Source: Rugosibacter sp.
GTDB taxonomy: Bacteria; Pseudomonadota; Gammaproteobacteria; Burkholderiales; Rhodocyclaceae
DNA: 64,000 bases
Assembly (NCBI GenBank): GCA_004322535.1
Contig: SCUZ01000056.1
Coordinates: 33,284 to 97,283 of the forward strand
Direction of reading: 5' to 3'
In this document: one piece after another, positions 55,774-64,000 of the stretch
Layout of the letters: every line of letters begins with the position of its first letter
How positions within the stretch are numbered: position 1 is the stretch's first letter
Notes under the pieces: model-generated
The model's input: only the letters and a program-made list of their open reading frames with translations
Told to the model about the DNA's origin: nothing
The model's database searches: none
Program-made: the position numbers and the translations under genes

Positions 55774-56649
55774 ATGACCCCTATCGTCACCCTGCCAAAC
55801 ACACTTTGGGATCAACCATGCTCAGCGATGGAGCAAGAAAACGCACTTCATGCGCTGGAGCAAGGCAGCGTCTTGTTCTTTCCGCAGCTGAGCTTTTCGT
55901 TAGACAAGGATGAGAGCCGGTTTCTGTCGCCAACCATCGCGGCGAAGAGCAAGAATGTCAGCCTGGATTGTTCCCGTGGAATACTCAAGGGAAGCAGCAC
56001 TGACGAGGCGGAACAGCAGCTATTGCAAAGCATGATGCAGCGCTTTGCCACATCAACTGTCGCCCTGCTGCACAATTTATTGCCGCACTACACGGCGGGC
56101 TTAGTGCAAGGGCGCACGAGTTTTCGGCCGGTAGAAATTGCCCAGCGAGCGGCCTCGTGGCGGAAAGACGATACGCGGTTGCACGTTGATAGCTTTCCGT
56201 CGTCGCCCGTACAGGGCAAGCGAATTCTGCGTGTTTTCAGCAATGTGAATCTGCAGGGGAAAAGCCGTTCGTGGCGGCTGGGCGAGCCGTTCGAAAACAT
56301 CGCTCGCCGCTACCTGCCTGTCTTGCCCCGCCCAGTGTGGGGTTCAAGCCAACTGCTCAAGTTAACCGGAATTACCAAGAGCCGGCGCAGCGCCTATGAT
56401 CATTTCATGTTGCAACTGCATGATCGGATGAAGGCGGACATGGACTATCAGTCGCAAGTAGATCAAGTGGCTTTCGACTTTCCCGCCGGTAGCTCGTGGA
56501 TGACATTCACCGACCAGGCATCGCACGCCGCCATGGCGGGGCAACACGCGTTTGAGCAAACCTTTTACTTGCCCGTTGCCTGCATGCAAAATCAATCTCT
56601 TTCACCGTTGCGCGTGTTGGAACGCTTGGCAAACCGGACGCTGGTTTAG
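55774..56649 (+). CDS. kdoO: Kdo hydroxylase family protein (KdoO-like)
   Basis: A 291-residue Fe(II)/2-oxoglutarate-dependent oxygenase from MTPIVTLPNTLWDQP (ATG 55774; the ORF track begins nine codons earlier). KdoO hydroxylates C3 of the outer Kdo sugar of lipid A, changing the envelope surface. Visible features are the cation ligands in DTRLHVDSFPSSP (HxD) and a later His in TDQASHAAMAGQHAFEQTFYLP, together with RRSAYDHFMLQLHD. The family occurs in Burkholderia and other Betaproteobacteria. It stands alone behind a terminator. Confidence 0.85.
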   Translation: MTPIVTLPNTLWDQPCSAMEQENALHALEQGSVLFFPQLSFSLDKDESRFLSPTIAAKSKNVSLDCSRGILKGSSTDEAEQQLLQSMMQRFATSTVALLHNLLPHYTAGLVQGRTSFRPVEIAQRAASWRKDDTRLHVDSFPSSPVQGKRILRVFSNVNLQGKSRSWRLGEPFENIARRYLPVLPRPVWGSSQLLKLTGITKSRRSAYDHFMLQLHDRMKADMDYQSQVDQVAFDFPAGSSWMTFTDQASHAAMAGQHAFEQTFYLPVACMQNQSLSPLRVLERLANRTLV

Positions 56650-56745
56650 CGTTCTTTCCACCTAGTTCTTTAGATTCAGTGGCTTCATCAGCGCCAGCGC
56701 GTTGCTTGCTCTGCGCTACCTGCAGGCCGCCTTCAGGAACTTTTC

Positions 56746-57480
56746 TTAAAAGCTTTCGTTCTCGCGCAAGTATCGCCACTGCCCTAGCGGCAAATCGCCC
56801 AGGCGCACGCGGCCAATGCGCACGCGCTTCAAGCCCGTGACACGCAAGCCGACTAACTCGCACATGCGGCGAATCTGTCGCTTGCGGCCTTCTTTGAGAA
56901 CAAAACACAGTTGATCTTCATTGGCCCAGCGCACCTGTGCCGGACGCAGTTGTTTGCCGTCCAGTTCCAGTCCGTGGTTGAGCAGTGCCAGGTCATGGCT
57001 ATCCAGCGGGCCTTCCACACGCACCAGATATTCTTTTTCCACGGTGGAATCATCGCCAATGAGTTGGCGCGCCACACGGCCATCCTGCGTGAGCACCAGC
57101 AACCCGGTGGAGTCAATATCCAGCCGACCGGCCGGAGCGAGGCCTTTCATGTGCGCTAGCTGAAAGCGCTGCGTGCCACCCGCCGCCTGCGTCTTGGCTG
57201 AAATCAGCGAGGAAGCCGGCTGATGGCCATCTTCGGCCTGCCCTGAAACATAGCTCATCGGCTTGTGCAGCAAAATCGTGACCTGTCGCGCTTGCGTGGC
57301 GCGCGCTTCCGGCGCCATCGAAATCACGGCGTCCGGCATGGCGCGCGTGCCGAGTTGCGTTATCCGCTCGCCATTCACAAACACCAGCCCGCGCTCAATG
57401 TAAGCGTCGGCCTCGCGACGCGAACACAAGCCGCGCTCGGCCATGAGTTTGGAAATGCGGCTACCTTGCGTATCATTCAT
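56746..57480 (-). CDS. Pseudouridine synthase of the RsuA/RluF family
   Basis: A 244-residue rRNA pseudouridine synthase with an N-terminal S4 RNA-binding domain ([30 protein letters not shown]) and the catalytic motif [15 protein letters not shown], where the Asp attacks uridine. The N-terminal S4 form and [24 protein letters not shown] point to RluF-like enzymes (23S rRNA 2604/2605), but RsuA or RluB-type specificity cannot be excluded. It is divergent from rlmJ with 24 bp between starts. Confidence 0.88.
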   Translation of the reverse strand: MNDTQGSRISKLMAERGLCSRREADAYIERGLVFVNGERITQLGTRAMPDAVISMAPEARATQARQVTILLHKPMSYVSGQAEDGHQPASSLISAKTQAAGGTQRFQLAHMKGLAPAGRLDIDSTGLLVLTQDGRVARQLIGDDSTVEKEYLVRVEGPLDSHDLALLNHGLELDGKQLRPAQVRWANEDQLCFVLKEGRKRQIRRMCELVGLRVTGLKRVRIGRVRLGDLPLGQWRYLRENESF

Positions 57481-57504
57481 GGTTGTTCATTCTATCCTGC
57501 CGCC

Positions 57505-58374
57505 ATGCTCAGTTATCGCCACGCCTATCACGCCGGCAATCACGCCGATGTTTTAAAACATCTGGTACTCATGCTGTGCATGCAGCACATGAACAGTAAA
57601 GACAAGCCCTACACGGTGATCGACACGCATGCGGGTGCAGGGCTTTACGTGCTGGATAGCGAACAGGCCAAGCGCACGGGTGAATTCATCAACGGCATAG
57701 GTCGGTTATGGCCGCGCACCGATTTACCCGCGCCGCTGGCGCAATTCATGACAAGCATCAAAGCACTCAATCAAAGGGGCCAGCTGCGCCGTTACCCTGG
57801 CTCGCCCTGGCTGATTGATCACCTGGCACGGCCCGTTGATCGGCTGCGCTTTTGTGAATTGCACCCGACTGATTTTGCCTTGCTGCGCCGCCAATACAAA
57901 GAAGCAGGCCGCCGGGTGACCGTTGCGCAAGCCGATGGATTTGATGTGCTCAAGGCCAGCCTGCCCCCGCCTTCGCGGCGCGCTCTGGTGCTGATCGATC
58001 CCTCCTATGAAATCAAGAGTGACTACCTGAAAGTCGTCGCCGCCATCAAAGATGGATTAAAACGTTTTGCCACCGGCACCCTGCTGGTCTGGCACCCGTT
58101 GATCCCATCGATTGAAGCGAATCAACTACCCGATAAACTCAAAAAATCCGGCGCCACGCACTGGGTGCACGCCACATTGAGCGTATGCGCCACATCCACG
58201 CAGGGGCGGGGCATGCACGGCAGCGGCATGTTCATCATCAACCCGCCCTGGACACTCGCGGCAGAACTCAAGGCCACCCTGCCTTACCTTGCGCAAATCC
58301 TGGGCTTGGACAATCACGCATCCTGGAAAGTGGATGAACTTGAGCAAAAGGCCTTAAAGCCTGGCGGCGCATGA
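57505..58374 (+). CDS. rlmJ: 23S rRNA (adenine(2030)-N(6))-methyltransferase RlmJ
   Basis: A 289-residue Rossmann-fold methyltransferase from MLSYRHAYHAGNHADVLKH (ATG 57505), a start diagnostic for RlmJ; the ORF track extends 80 codons antisense to the pseudouridine synthase. The SAM motif is YTVIDTHAGAGLY and the catalytic tetrad is DPSY (VLIDPSYEIKSDY). It methylates A2030 of 23S rRNA. It converges with the dioxygenase genes. Confidence 0.95.
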   Translation: MLSYRHAYHAGNHADVLKHLVLMLCMQHMNSKDKPYTVIDTHAGAGLYVLDSEQAKRTGEFINGIGRLWPRTDLPAPLAQFMTSIKALNQRGQLRRYPGSPWLIDHLARPVDRLRFCELHPTDFALLRRQYKEAGRRVTVAQADGFDVLKASLPPPSRRALVLIDPSYEIKSDYLKVVAAIKDGLKRFATGTLLVWHPLIPSIEANQLPDKLKKSGATHWVHATLSVCATSTQGRGMHGSGMFIINPPWTLAAELKATLPYLAQILGLDNHASWKVDELEQKALKPGGA

Positions 58375-58428
58375 ATGGCTTGATGTCGTAAAACGCAACA
58401 ATGGGTACGGAGTGTTTGCCAAGTGCCC

Positions 58429-58941
58429 TCACACGTTGAAAATATCCATTTGCCGTGGAATCACGTCGTTGCACACGACGATATATTTTTCCCGAATACT
58501 CAACGCCTCACCCTTGCGCGCCAAGCGGTAACGATAATGGCCAAAAAACAGGTCCGTGCGTTTTTCCTCATGCTTGTAGGTGTTGACCTGAAAATTCGCG
58601 GTGACAATCACCTCGGCCGTGGCAACAGAGCGCACGCGCACATTCGTCACCAAATGGCGCGTGCGGGGCAACCGCAACAAAGACGACGATAATCTGGACT
58701 CGATACGCCATACACGGTCTTCCATGCGGGCGCGATTGCCGCAATAAATCAGCGAAATTTCACTCTGCGGATCATCAATCAATACATGATCATCGTCCCA
58801 TGAAGGCGCCCAATAGACGGCATCTTCCTCATACAACGCCAGCCAGTCGCGCCAGCGCCGTTCATCCAGACAATCGGCTTCTTCCAGCAATAACTCGTTG
58901 ATCGCTTCACTCAAACTGCGTTCCATCCGTTCAACCTGCAT
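58429..58941 (-). CDS. Aromatic-ring-hydroxylating dioxygenase beta subunit (benzoate/anthranilate type)
   Basis: A 170-residue SnoaL-like fold subunit. EEADCLDERRWRDWLALYEEDAVYWAP and ISLIYCGNRARMEDRVWRIES are typical of BenB/AntB small subunits, which shape the alpha3beta3 complex but carry no metal. The start overlaps the alpha gene's end by 11 bases, so the pair is coupled. No reductase gene follows; rlmJ runs the other way. Confidence 0.88.
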   Translation of the reverse strand: MQVERMERSLSEAINELLLEEADCLDERRWRDWLALYEEDAVYWAPSWDDDHVLIDDPQSEISLIYCGNRARMEDRVWRIESRLSSSLLRLPRTRHLVTNVRVRSVATAEVIVTANFQVNTYKHEEKRTDLFFGHYRYRLARKGEALSIREKYIVVCNDVIPRQMDIFNV

Positions 58942-60376
58942 TTTTATCGCCCTCCTCGCGGCGCATTCCTTCAGTGAGCAACTTTAACCACTGGCGATAT
59001 TCGCCGTGATACAGCGTCTCATCCGCCACATTCGGGGCGCTGACGTCGGGTGCAAACCCGAGCTCTTGCGCCAGTGCATCAGCACCTGCAACGCGCCGTT
59101 TCATGCCTCGATCAAAATCCTGCCATGGCGCACTGCGCGCTGCTGCATAGCCGTTTTGGCAGGCATCGAATTCAGTCAAATCATCCGGTGTCGCGATACC
59201 GCTGGCACCATAAAAATCTTCATATTGCCGCACGCGACGCTCACGCGCCTTAGCCGACTCACCCTTTGGTGCAACACAATAGGCATGCACTTCTGTTTGG
59301 TCGGTAGCAATCGGCCGCCAGGAACGCAGCTGGGTCGAAATACCATCGAACAAAATTACGTTGGGATAGATCAGCACCTGGCGCAAGCGCTTGGCCATCC
59401 AGGTCGCCTGCAGTGACCCGACACGCGCTTCCAATGCATCGTAATCCATGCCCAGTGCACGATCGCGAAAGTTGGGTATATCAATCCAGATCATGACATG
59501 GCCATTACCCAGGTCGTAATTGCCATTCCCGATGTCACCCAGGCTCACCTGAATCGCCTTGACCTTATCTTCACTACTGGTTCCCTTGGCAGCAGCGGCC
59601 TCAGCTGCCTGCTGAGCGCGTAACTTTGCCAGACGAAAATAGGACGCATGGACAATATCCACGTGATAGCCATCCACCCCGTTTTCTGCCTGCATTTTCC
59701 AGTTGCCGCGGTGGGTGTACACCGAATGCCCACGGAGCACCTCAAGGCCTTCCGCTGACTGATTCGCAAAAAGTTCCAGAAACGGCGCAGCACCGGCCAA
59801 GTGGGTTTTGATATCCGGCACATCCGGGTTAAGACTCGCAAAAATGAAACCGTGATAACTGGCCACATGCGGCACAGGCGTCAAGCTGTGATCCTGCTTT
59901 TGCCAGTGGTCAGGATAAGCCCCTGCAGCTTCATCCTTCACGTCCAGCAACTCGCCCTGGTTGTTGTAAACCCAGCCATGATAAGAACAAACCCACCGTT
60001 TGGCGTTGCCCTTGTCTTTGCGGCACACCATGGCACCACGATGCGAGCACGCGTTGATAAAGCCTCGCAATTGGCCATCTGCGCCACGGCTGATAATGAC
60101 CGGCTGGCGCCCAATCACCGTTGTCACAAAATCATTCGGGTTGGGTATCTGGCTCTCATGGCCGATATAGATCCACGTTGCCTCCCACACATGTTCGAGT
60201 TCCAGTTCAAACAGTTCCGGATCGGTATAGACCGAGCGATGCACCTTGAAGGTCTCGCCCGGCACATCAACAATGCGCGCGGCAATATCCTGCATCGACA
60301 GGCCTGCGGATGATTTTGCTTGTGGCGGCGCGCCTGAAGTGCGGAATGCCGTATTCCTGTCGTGACGATCATTCAT
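58931..60376 (-). CDS. Aromatic-ring-hydroxylating dioxygenase alpha subunit (benzoate/anthranilate type)
   Basis: A 481-residue catalytic subunit. The Rieske cluster is bound by C110-S-H112 and C130-S-Y-H133 (NACSHRGAMVC, WVCSYHGW). The mononuclear iron site has His238 and His243 in ENGVDGYHVDIVH, with bridging Asp235. Overall it resembles BenA/AntA, which add O2 to benzoate or anthranilate; the true substrate cannot be told. Electron supply would need a reductase, absent here. A promoter and dyad lie just upstream (60400-60430). Start ATG 60376 behind AGGAGAGAGGC. Confidence 0.9.
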   Translation of the reverse strand: MNDRHDRNTAFRTSGAPPQAKSSAGLSMQDIAARIVDVPGETFKVHRSVYTDPELFELELEHVWEATWIYIGHESQIPNPNDFVTTVIGRQPVIISRGADGQLRGFINACSHRGAMVCRKDKGNAKRWVCSYHGWVYNNQGELLDVKDEAAGAYPDHWQKQDHSLTPVPHVASYHGFIFASLNPDVPDIKTHLAGAAPFLELFANQSAEGLEVLRGHSVYTHRGNWKMQAENGVDGYHVDIVHASYFRLAKLRAQQAAEAAAAKGTSSEDKVKAIQVSLGDIGNGNYDLGNGHVMIWIDIPNFRDRALGMDYDALEARVGSLQATWMAKRLRQVLIYPNVILFDGISTQLRSWRPIATDQTEVHAYCVAPKGESAKARERRVRQYEDFYGASGIATPDDLTEFDACQNGYAAARSAPWQDFDRGMKRRVAGADALAQELGFAPDVSAPNVADETLYHGEYRQWLKLLTEGMRREEGDKNAG

Positions 60377-60399
60377 GCCTCTCTCCTCATTTTTTACAA

Positions 60400-60430
60400 A
60401 TAATGTTTTTTTGACTTTAGCAGAGTCAAA
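60400..60430 (-). promoter_or_regulatory. Promoter with dyad ahead of the dioxygenase genes
   Basis: On the minus strand TTGACT (60429-60424) is followed after 18 bp by CATTAT (60405-60400). The inverted repeat TTTGACT-N7-AGTCAAA (60410-60430) covers the -35 box and could be an operator. No regulator gene is beside it. Confidence 0.55.
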
Positions 60431-60536
60431 GCCTCCATTGACTGCACTTTACTCAAAAAACGGGCGGGCCATATGAAAGCCCTGACCAACCCGCTAAAAT
60501 AGGCTGCTTTCCCCGCATGAGAAAGTGCGGACGGGA

Positions 60537-60564
60537 CTTGAAACATCATTATTCAGCCCCACGT
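60537..60564 (+). promoter_or_regulatory. Sigma-32 (heat-shock) promoter of grpE-dnaK-dnaJ
   Basis: CTTGAAA (60537-60543), 13-bp spacer, CCCCACGT (60557-60564) is close to the RpoH consensus CTTGAAA-N11-16-CCCCATNT. It lies 28 bp before the grpE ATG. No CIRCE element (TTAGCACTC-N9-GAGTGCTAA) was seen. Confidence 0.8.
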
Positions 60565-60591
60565 AGCCAAAGTTTAGTCAGGAGACCCTCC

Positions 60592-61203
60592 ATGCAAGAC
60601 ACGCCAAACTCACCAACAAACAACTCAAGCGAGCCTATCGAGAAAATTGATGCAAGCACCGTATCACCAGCACCAGCGCGCTGCGTCCCTTCGGGAACTT
60701 CTCACGATGAAGCGAACAACACCGAAACATCCTCAATGGACACTATGCCCAGCCTGGAAGAGCTTTTGCGCCAGGCCGAGCTTGCCTCCGCCGAGCACCA
60801 TGACGCCTGGCTTCGCGCCAAGGCCGAAACTGAAAATGTACGCCGTCGCTCACTGGAAGACATTGCCCGCGCCGGCAAGTTTGCCGTAGAAAAATTCGCC
60901 ACCGAGCTGCTCGCCGTCAAAGACAGCCTGGAAGCGGCGCTGGCCAATGAAAACCAAAATGCGGAAAACCTCAAGGCCGGGGTTGAGCTCACATTAAAAC
61001 AACTCTCTGCTGCGTTTGAAAAATCCCGTCTGGTTGAAATTTCGCCACTCGGCGAAAAGTTCGATCCCCATAAACACCAGGCCATCAGCCAAACCGAGGC
61101 CGACGGCGAGCCCAATCACGTGCTCTCCGTCTTGCAAAAAGGTTATGCCTTGCATGATCGCGTGATTCGTCCGGCATTGGTCATTGTTTCCAAAACAAAG
61201 TAA
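60592..61203 (+). CDS. grpE: Nucleotide exchange factor GrpE
   Basis: A 203-residue co-chaperone that removes ADP from DnaK. It starts at ATG 60592 behind AGGAGACCCTCC; the ORF track begins 25 codons earlier over the promoter. A disordered N-terminus of about 60 residues (Ser/Thr/Asn rich) is followed by the long dimer helix ([40 protein letters not shown]) and the beta domain with [19 protein letters not shown] and [22 protein letters not shown]. First gene of the heat-shock cluster. Confidence 0.95.
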   Translation: MQDTPNSPTNNSSEPIEKIDASTVSPAPARCVPSGTSHDEANNTETSSMDTMPSLEELLRQAELASAEHHDAWLRAKAETENVRRRSLEDIARAGKFAVEKFATELLAVKDSLEAALANENQNAENLKAGVELTLKQLSAAFEKSRLVEISPLGEKFDPHKHQAISQTEADGEPNHVLSVLQKGYALHDRVIRPALVIVSKTK

Positions 61204-61315
61204 CTCAACGAAATACCCAAAAAAATCATGCAGCGGCTTGAATTCAAGCTGGATATCCCCATAACAAAACAAGAGCAAGTTTTTAAGATTTCACATTTTT
61301 AATAAAGGAAAAATC

Positions 61316-63256
61316 ATGGGCAAAATTATCGGTATCGACCTTGGCACTACCAACTCTTGCGTTGCAATCATGGAAGGCGGCAAGCCTAAAGTGATCGAAA
61401 ACGCCGAGGGCGCACGCACCACCCCATCCATCGTGGCTTACGCCGAAGATGGCGAGATTCTCTGCGGCGCCGCGGCCAAACGCCAGGCGGTAACCAATGC
61501 CAAGAACACGTTGTATGCGGTCAAGCGGCTGATCGGCCGTCGCTTCGACGAGAAGGAAGTGCAAAAGGACATCGACCTGATGCCCTTCAAAATCGTCAAG
61601 GCCGACAATGGCGACGCCTGGGTAGAAGTGCGCGGCAACAAGATGGCGGCACAACAGGTTTCCGCCGAAGTGCTGCGCAAGATGAAAAAAACCGCCGAAG
61701 ATTACCTGGGTGAAGAAGTCACCGAGGCCGTCATCACCGTACCCGCTTATTTCAACGACAGCCAGCGCCAGGCCACCAAGGATGCCGGCCGCATTGCCGG
61801 TCTGGATGTCAAGCGCATCATCAACGAGCCTACCGCTGCGGCGCTGGCCTTCGGCATGGACAAGCAGGAAGGCGACCGCAAGATTGCCGTGTATGACCTG
61901 GGTGGCGGCACGTTCGATATTTCCATCATCGAGATTGCCGCGCTCGATGGCGAACATCAGTTTGAAGTGCTCTCCACCAATGGCGACACCTTCCTCGGCG
62001 GCGAAGACTTTGACCAGGTGCTGATCGACTATGTGGTCACCGAGTTCAAGAAAGAACAGGGCGTCGACCTGAAGAACGACGTGCTCGCCCTGCAACGACT
62101 GAAAGATGCCGCAGAAAAAGCCAAGATCGAACTCTCATCCAGCCAGCAGACCGAAATCAATCTGCCCTATATCACGGCGGATGCTTCCGGCCCGAAACAC
62201 CTGGCGCTGAAAATCACCCGCGCCAAGTTTGAATCGCTGGTGGAAACCCTGATCGAGCGTACCATCGCCCCCTGCCGCCTGGCCGTCAAGGACGCCGGCG
62301 TCAGTCTCACTGACATCACCGACGTCATTCTTGTCGGCGGCATGACGCGCATGCCCAAGGTGCAGGATAAAGTGAAAGAATTCTTCGGCAAAGAGCCACG
62401 CCGCGATGTGAACCCTGACGAAGCCGTAGCCGTTGGCGCTGCCATTCAAGGCGGTGTACTGCAAGGCGAAGTCAAGGACGTGCTGCTGCTCGACGTAACG
62501 CCACTGTCGCTGGGTATCGAAACCATGGGCAGCGTGATGACCAAGCTGATCCAGAAAAACACCACCATCCCGACCAAGGCTGCCCAGGTATTTTCAACCG
62601 CCGATGACAACCAGAATGCCGTGACCATCCACGTGCTGCAAGGCGAGCGCGAAATGTCCGCCGGCAACAAGAGCCTGGGCCAGTTCAATTTGTCCGACAT
62701 TCCGCCCGCACCACGCGGCATGCCACAGATCGAAGTCACTTTTGACATTGACGCCAACGGCATTTTGCATGTATCAGCCAAGGATAAAGGCACCGGCAAG
62801 GAAAACAAGATCACCATCAAGGCGAACTCGGGCTTGTCTGAAGAAGAAATTCAGCGCATGGTGAAAGACGCCGAAGCCCACGCCGAAGAAGATCACAAAG
62901 CCCGCGAAATGGTCGACGCCCGTAACCAGTGCGATGCCATGGTGCATTCCATCAAAAAGTCGCTTGCCGAGCATGGTGAAAAACTCAGTGCGGAAGAAAA
63001 ATCCGCCATTGAAGCCGCCATTAGCGATGCCGAAGCTGCCCTGCAAGGTACCGACAAAGAAGCCATCGAAGCCAGGACGAAAGCCCTGACCGATGCATCA
63101 ATGAAACTCGGCGAAAAAATTTACGCTGAATCCCAGGCGGCAGCCGGTGCGGGGGGACCTGGTGGTGCGCCAGACGCAGGTGGTGCTGGCCAGACCAAGG
63201 CCGACGAAGGCGACGTGGTCGATGCTGAATTCACCGAAGTAAAGGATAAGAAGTAA
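61316..63256 (+). CDS. dnaK: Molecular chaperone DnaK (Hsp70)
   Basis: A 646-residue Hsp70. The ATPase domain begins [21 protein letters not shown] and has [39 protein letters not shown] and [14 protein letters not shown]; the linker [16 protein letters not shown] leads to the substrate domain, with the Gly-rich tail ending [13 protein letters not shown] typical of proteobacterial DnaK. Start ATG 61316 behind AAAGGAAAAATC. Between grpE and dnaK is a 112-bp gap. Confidence 0.98.
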   Translation: MGKIIGIDLGTTNSCVAIMEGGKPKVIENAEGARTTPSIVAYAEDGEILCGAAAKRQAVTNAKNTLYAVKRLIGRRFDEKEVQKDIDLMPFKIVKADNGDAWVEVRGNKMAAQQVSAEVLRKMKKTAEDYLGEEVTEAVITVPAYFNDSQRQATKDAGRIAGLDVKRIINEPTAAALAFGMDKQEGDRKIAVYDLGGGTFDISIIEIAALDGEHQFEVLSTNGDTFLGGEDFDQVLIDYVVTEFKKEQGVDLKNDVLALQRLKDAAEKAKIELSSSQQTEINLPYITADASGPKHLALKITRAKFESLVETLIERTIAPCRLAVKDAGVSLTDITDVILVGGMTRMPKVQDKVKEFFGKEPRRDVNPDEAVAVGAAIQGGVLQGEVKDVLLLDVTPLSLGIETMGSVMTKLIQKNTTIPTKAAQVFSTADDNQNAVTIHVLQGEREMSAGNKSLGQFNLSDIPPAPRGMPQIEVTFDIDANGILHVSAKDKGTGKENKITIKANSGLSEEEIQRMVKDAEAHAEEDHKAREMVDARNQCDAMVHSIKKSLAEHGEKLSAEEKSAIEAAISDAEAALQGTDKEAIEARTKALTDASMKLGEKIYAESQAAAGAGGPGGAPDAGGAGQTKADEGDVVDAEFTEVKDKK

Positions 63257-63285
63257 ACATCAGCAGAAAATTGATATAACCCTCC

Positions 63286-63316
63286 TCGGGCCGCTTGCCA
63301 TTTTGGCTGCGGCCCG
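63286..63316 (+). terminator. Hairpin between dnaK and dnaJ
   Basis: CGGGCCGC (63286-63293) and GCGGCCCG (63309-63316) form an 8-bp GC stem with a 14-base loop. The T-run after it is short (TTCTG), so it is more likely a partial attenuator or mRNA-stability element that lowers dnaJ level than a full terminator. Confidence 0.55.
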
Positions 63317-63347
63317 TTCTGCTTGGCTCTGACAACTCTGAACAATC

Positions 63348-64000
63348 ATGGCAAAACGCGACTTCTACGAAATTCTTGGCGTCAATCGCGACGCTTCCAA
63401 TGAAGATATCAAAAAGGCCTACCGCAAGCTGGCCATGAAACACCATCCGGATCGCAATCCGGACAACCCCAAATCCGAAGGCCTCTTCAAGGAAGCCAAG
63501 GAAGCCTACGAGATTCTCTCGGATGAACAAAAACGCGCGGCTTACGACCAATACGGCCACGCGGGCGTCGATCCGCAAGCCCGTGGTGGTGGTAGTGGAT
63601 TTGGCGATTCCTTTTCAGACATTTTTGGCGACATTTTCGGTGGCGGCGGCGGCAGCCGCTCGAATGTCTATCGCGGGGCCGATCTGCGCTATAACCTGGA
63701 AATCTCGCTGGAAGACGCCGCCCATGGAAGCGAGACCCGCATCCGCATTCCCACCATGGCCGAATGCGAAGCGTGCGAAGGCAGTGGCGCTAAAAAAGGC
63801 ACGCAACCAAAAACCTGCCCCACCTGCGCGGGACACGGCCAGGTGCGCATGCAACAAGGATTTTTCTCGGTGCAGCAAACCTGCCCCAAGTGCCACGGCA
63901 CCGGCCGCTATATCCCCGAACCGTGCACCACGTGCCATGGCGCTGGCCGCATCAAGCAGCACAAAACGCTCTCCGTCAAAATTCCCGCCGGTGTTGATGA
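63348..64000 (+). CDS. dnaJ: Chaperone DnaJ (C-terminus cut off)
   Basis: The first 217 residues of DnaJ, too long for the window. The J domain ([20 protein letters not shown]) has the HPD motif in KHHPDRNPD; a Gly/Phe region ([19 protein letters not shown]) follows, and then four zinc-binding repeats [24 protein letters not shown] and CTTCHGAG. It stimulates DnaK ATP hydrolysis and delivers substrates. The frame is open to the window edge at IPAGVDD. Confidence 0.97.
   Translation, partial: MAKRDFYEILGVNRDASNEDIKKAYRKLAMKHHPDRNPDNPKSEGLFKEAKEAYEILSDEQKRAAYDQYGHAGVDPQARGGGSGFGDSFSDIFGDIFGGGGGSRSNVYRGADLRYNLEISLEDAAHGSETRIRIPTMAECEACEGSGAKKGTQPKTCPTCAGHGQVRMQQGFFSVQQTCPKCHGTGRYIPEPCTTCHGAGRIKQHKTLSVKIPAGVD

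Noticed and set aside
60377-60591. CIRCE element controlling the heat-shock cluster
   Set aside because: No TTAGCACTC/GAGTGCTAA dyad; the dyad present (TTTGACT/AGTCAAA) belongs to the divergent dioxygenase promoter, and a sigma-32-type promoter explains heat control.

Overview
The window reads as a chromosome segment of a betaproteobacterium, most likely Nitrosomonadales-like. This rests on protein similarity I recognise by eye (GlnE, YhdP, nitrilase, TldD in order; rarA-serS; grpE-dnaK-dnaJ; Kdo hydroxylase; OlsB) and not on any database search. Genes are dense and mostly housekeeping, except for a mobile block from about 27.35 to 49.36 kb and a small scar near 53.6-54.8 kb.

Left core (1-27.3 kb). 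A cut-off FKBP isomerase, a PAS-PAS-GGDEF-EAL signalling protein, a 3-hydroxyisobutyrate-dehydrogenase-family reductase, a DUF4202 protein, argJ and glnE all run leftward. Divergent from glnE is a rightward operon: YhdP-type AsmA-like protein, amidase of the deaminated-glutathione type, tldD. Then come an ornithine-lipid acyltransferase (olsB), a PA0069-type radical SAM protein, a MoaB/CinA-fold protein, a coiled-coil/AsmA-like protein of 849 residues, an EI24 membrane protein, hrpA, crcB, and the divergent glnS.

Mobile element (27,352-49,359). A 15-bp direct repeat, one copy being the 3' end of tRNA-Ser(CGA), brackets about 22 kb. At the left end lies a P4-type tyrosine integrase; at the right end a leftward early operon starts with an AlpA-like regulator and goes on to a replication initiator that carries three 21-bp dyad iterons inside its own gene, a DnaB helicase, small phage genes, an internal-virion-like protein and a 1,643-residue polyvalent phage protein (ParB-like, HEIAH, LPD38-like). 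No terminase, portal, capsid or tail gene is present, so the element is either a remnant or a satellite. Between the arms sit cargo: a 2.27-kb transposon (perfect 21-bp inverted ends, 8-bp target duplication) carrying a winged-helix protein, a frameshifted zinc-ribbon gene, a promoter-hairpin-hairpin-tRNA module and a broken IS1-type transposase; a HigBA toxin-antitoxin pair; five small genes; and an AAA ATPase/subtilase pair of the IetAS anti-phage type next to the 3' scrap of a type I restriction hsdS gene. An HNH-like gene is read in a second frame inside the polyvalent protein gene.

Right core (49.4-64 kb). tRNA-Ser, mltF, serS and rarA; then an integron scar (5' scrap of intI, a candidate attI GTTAGGC and one membrane-protein gene in cassette position); a frameshifted rhodanese gene; Kdo hydroxylase; an RluF/RsuA-type pseudouridine synthase; rlmJ; a ring-hydroxylating dioxygenase alpha/beta pair without visible reductase; and the heat-shock cluster grpE-dnaK-dnaJ behind a sigma-32-type promoter, with dnaJ cut by the window edge.
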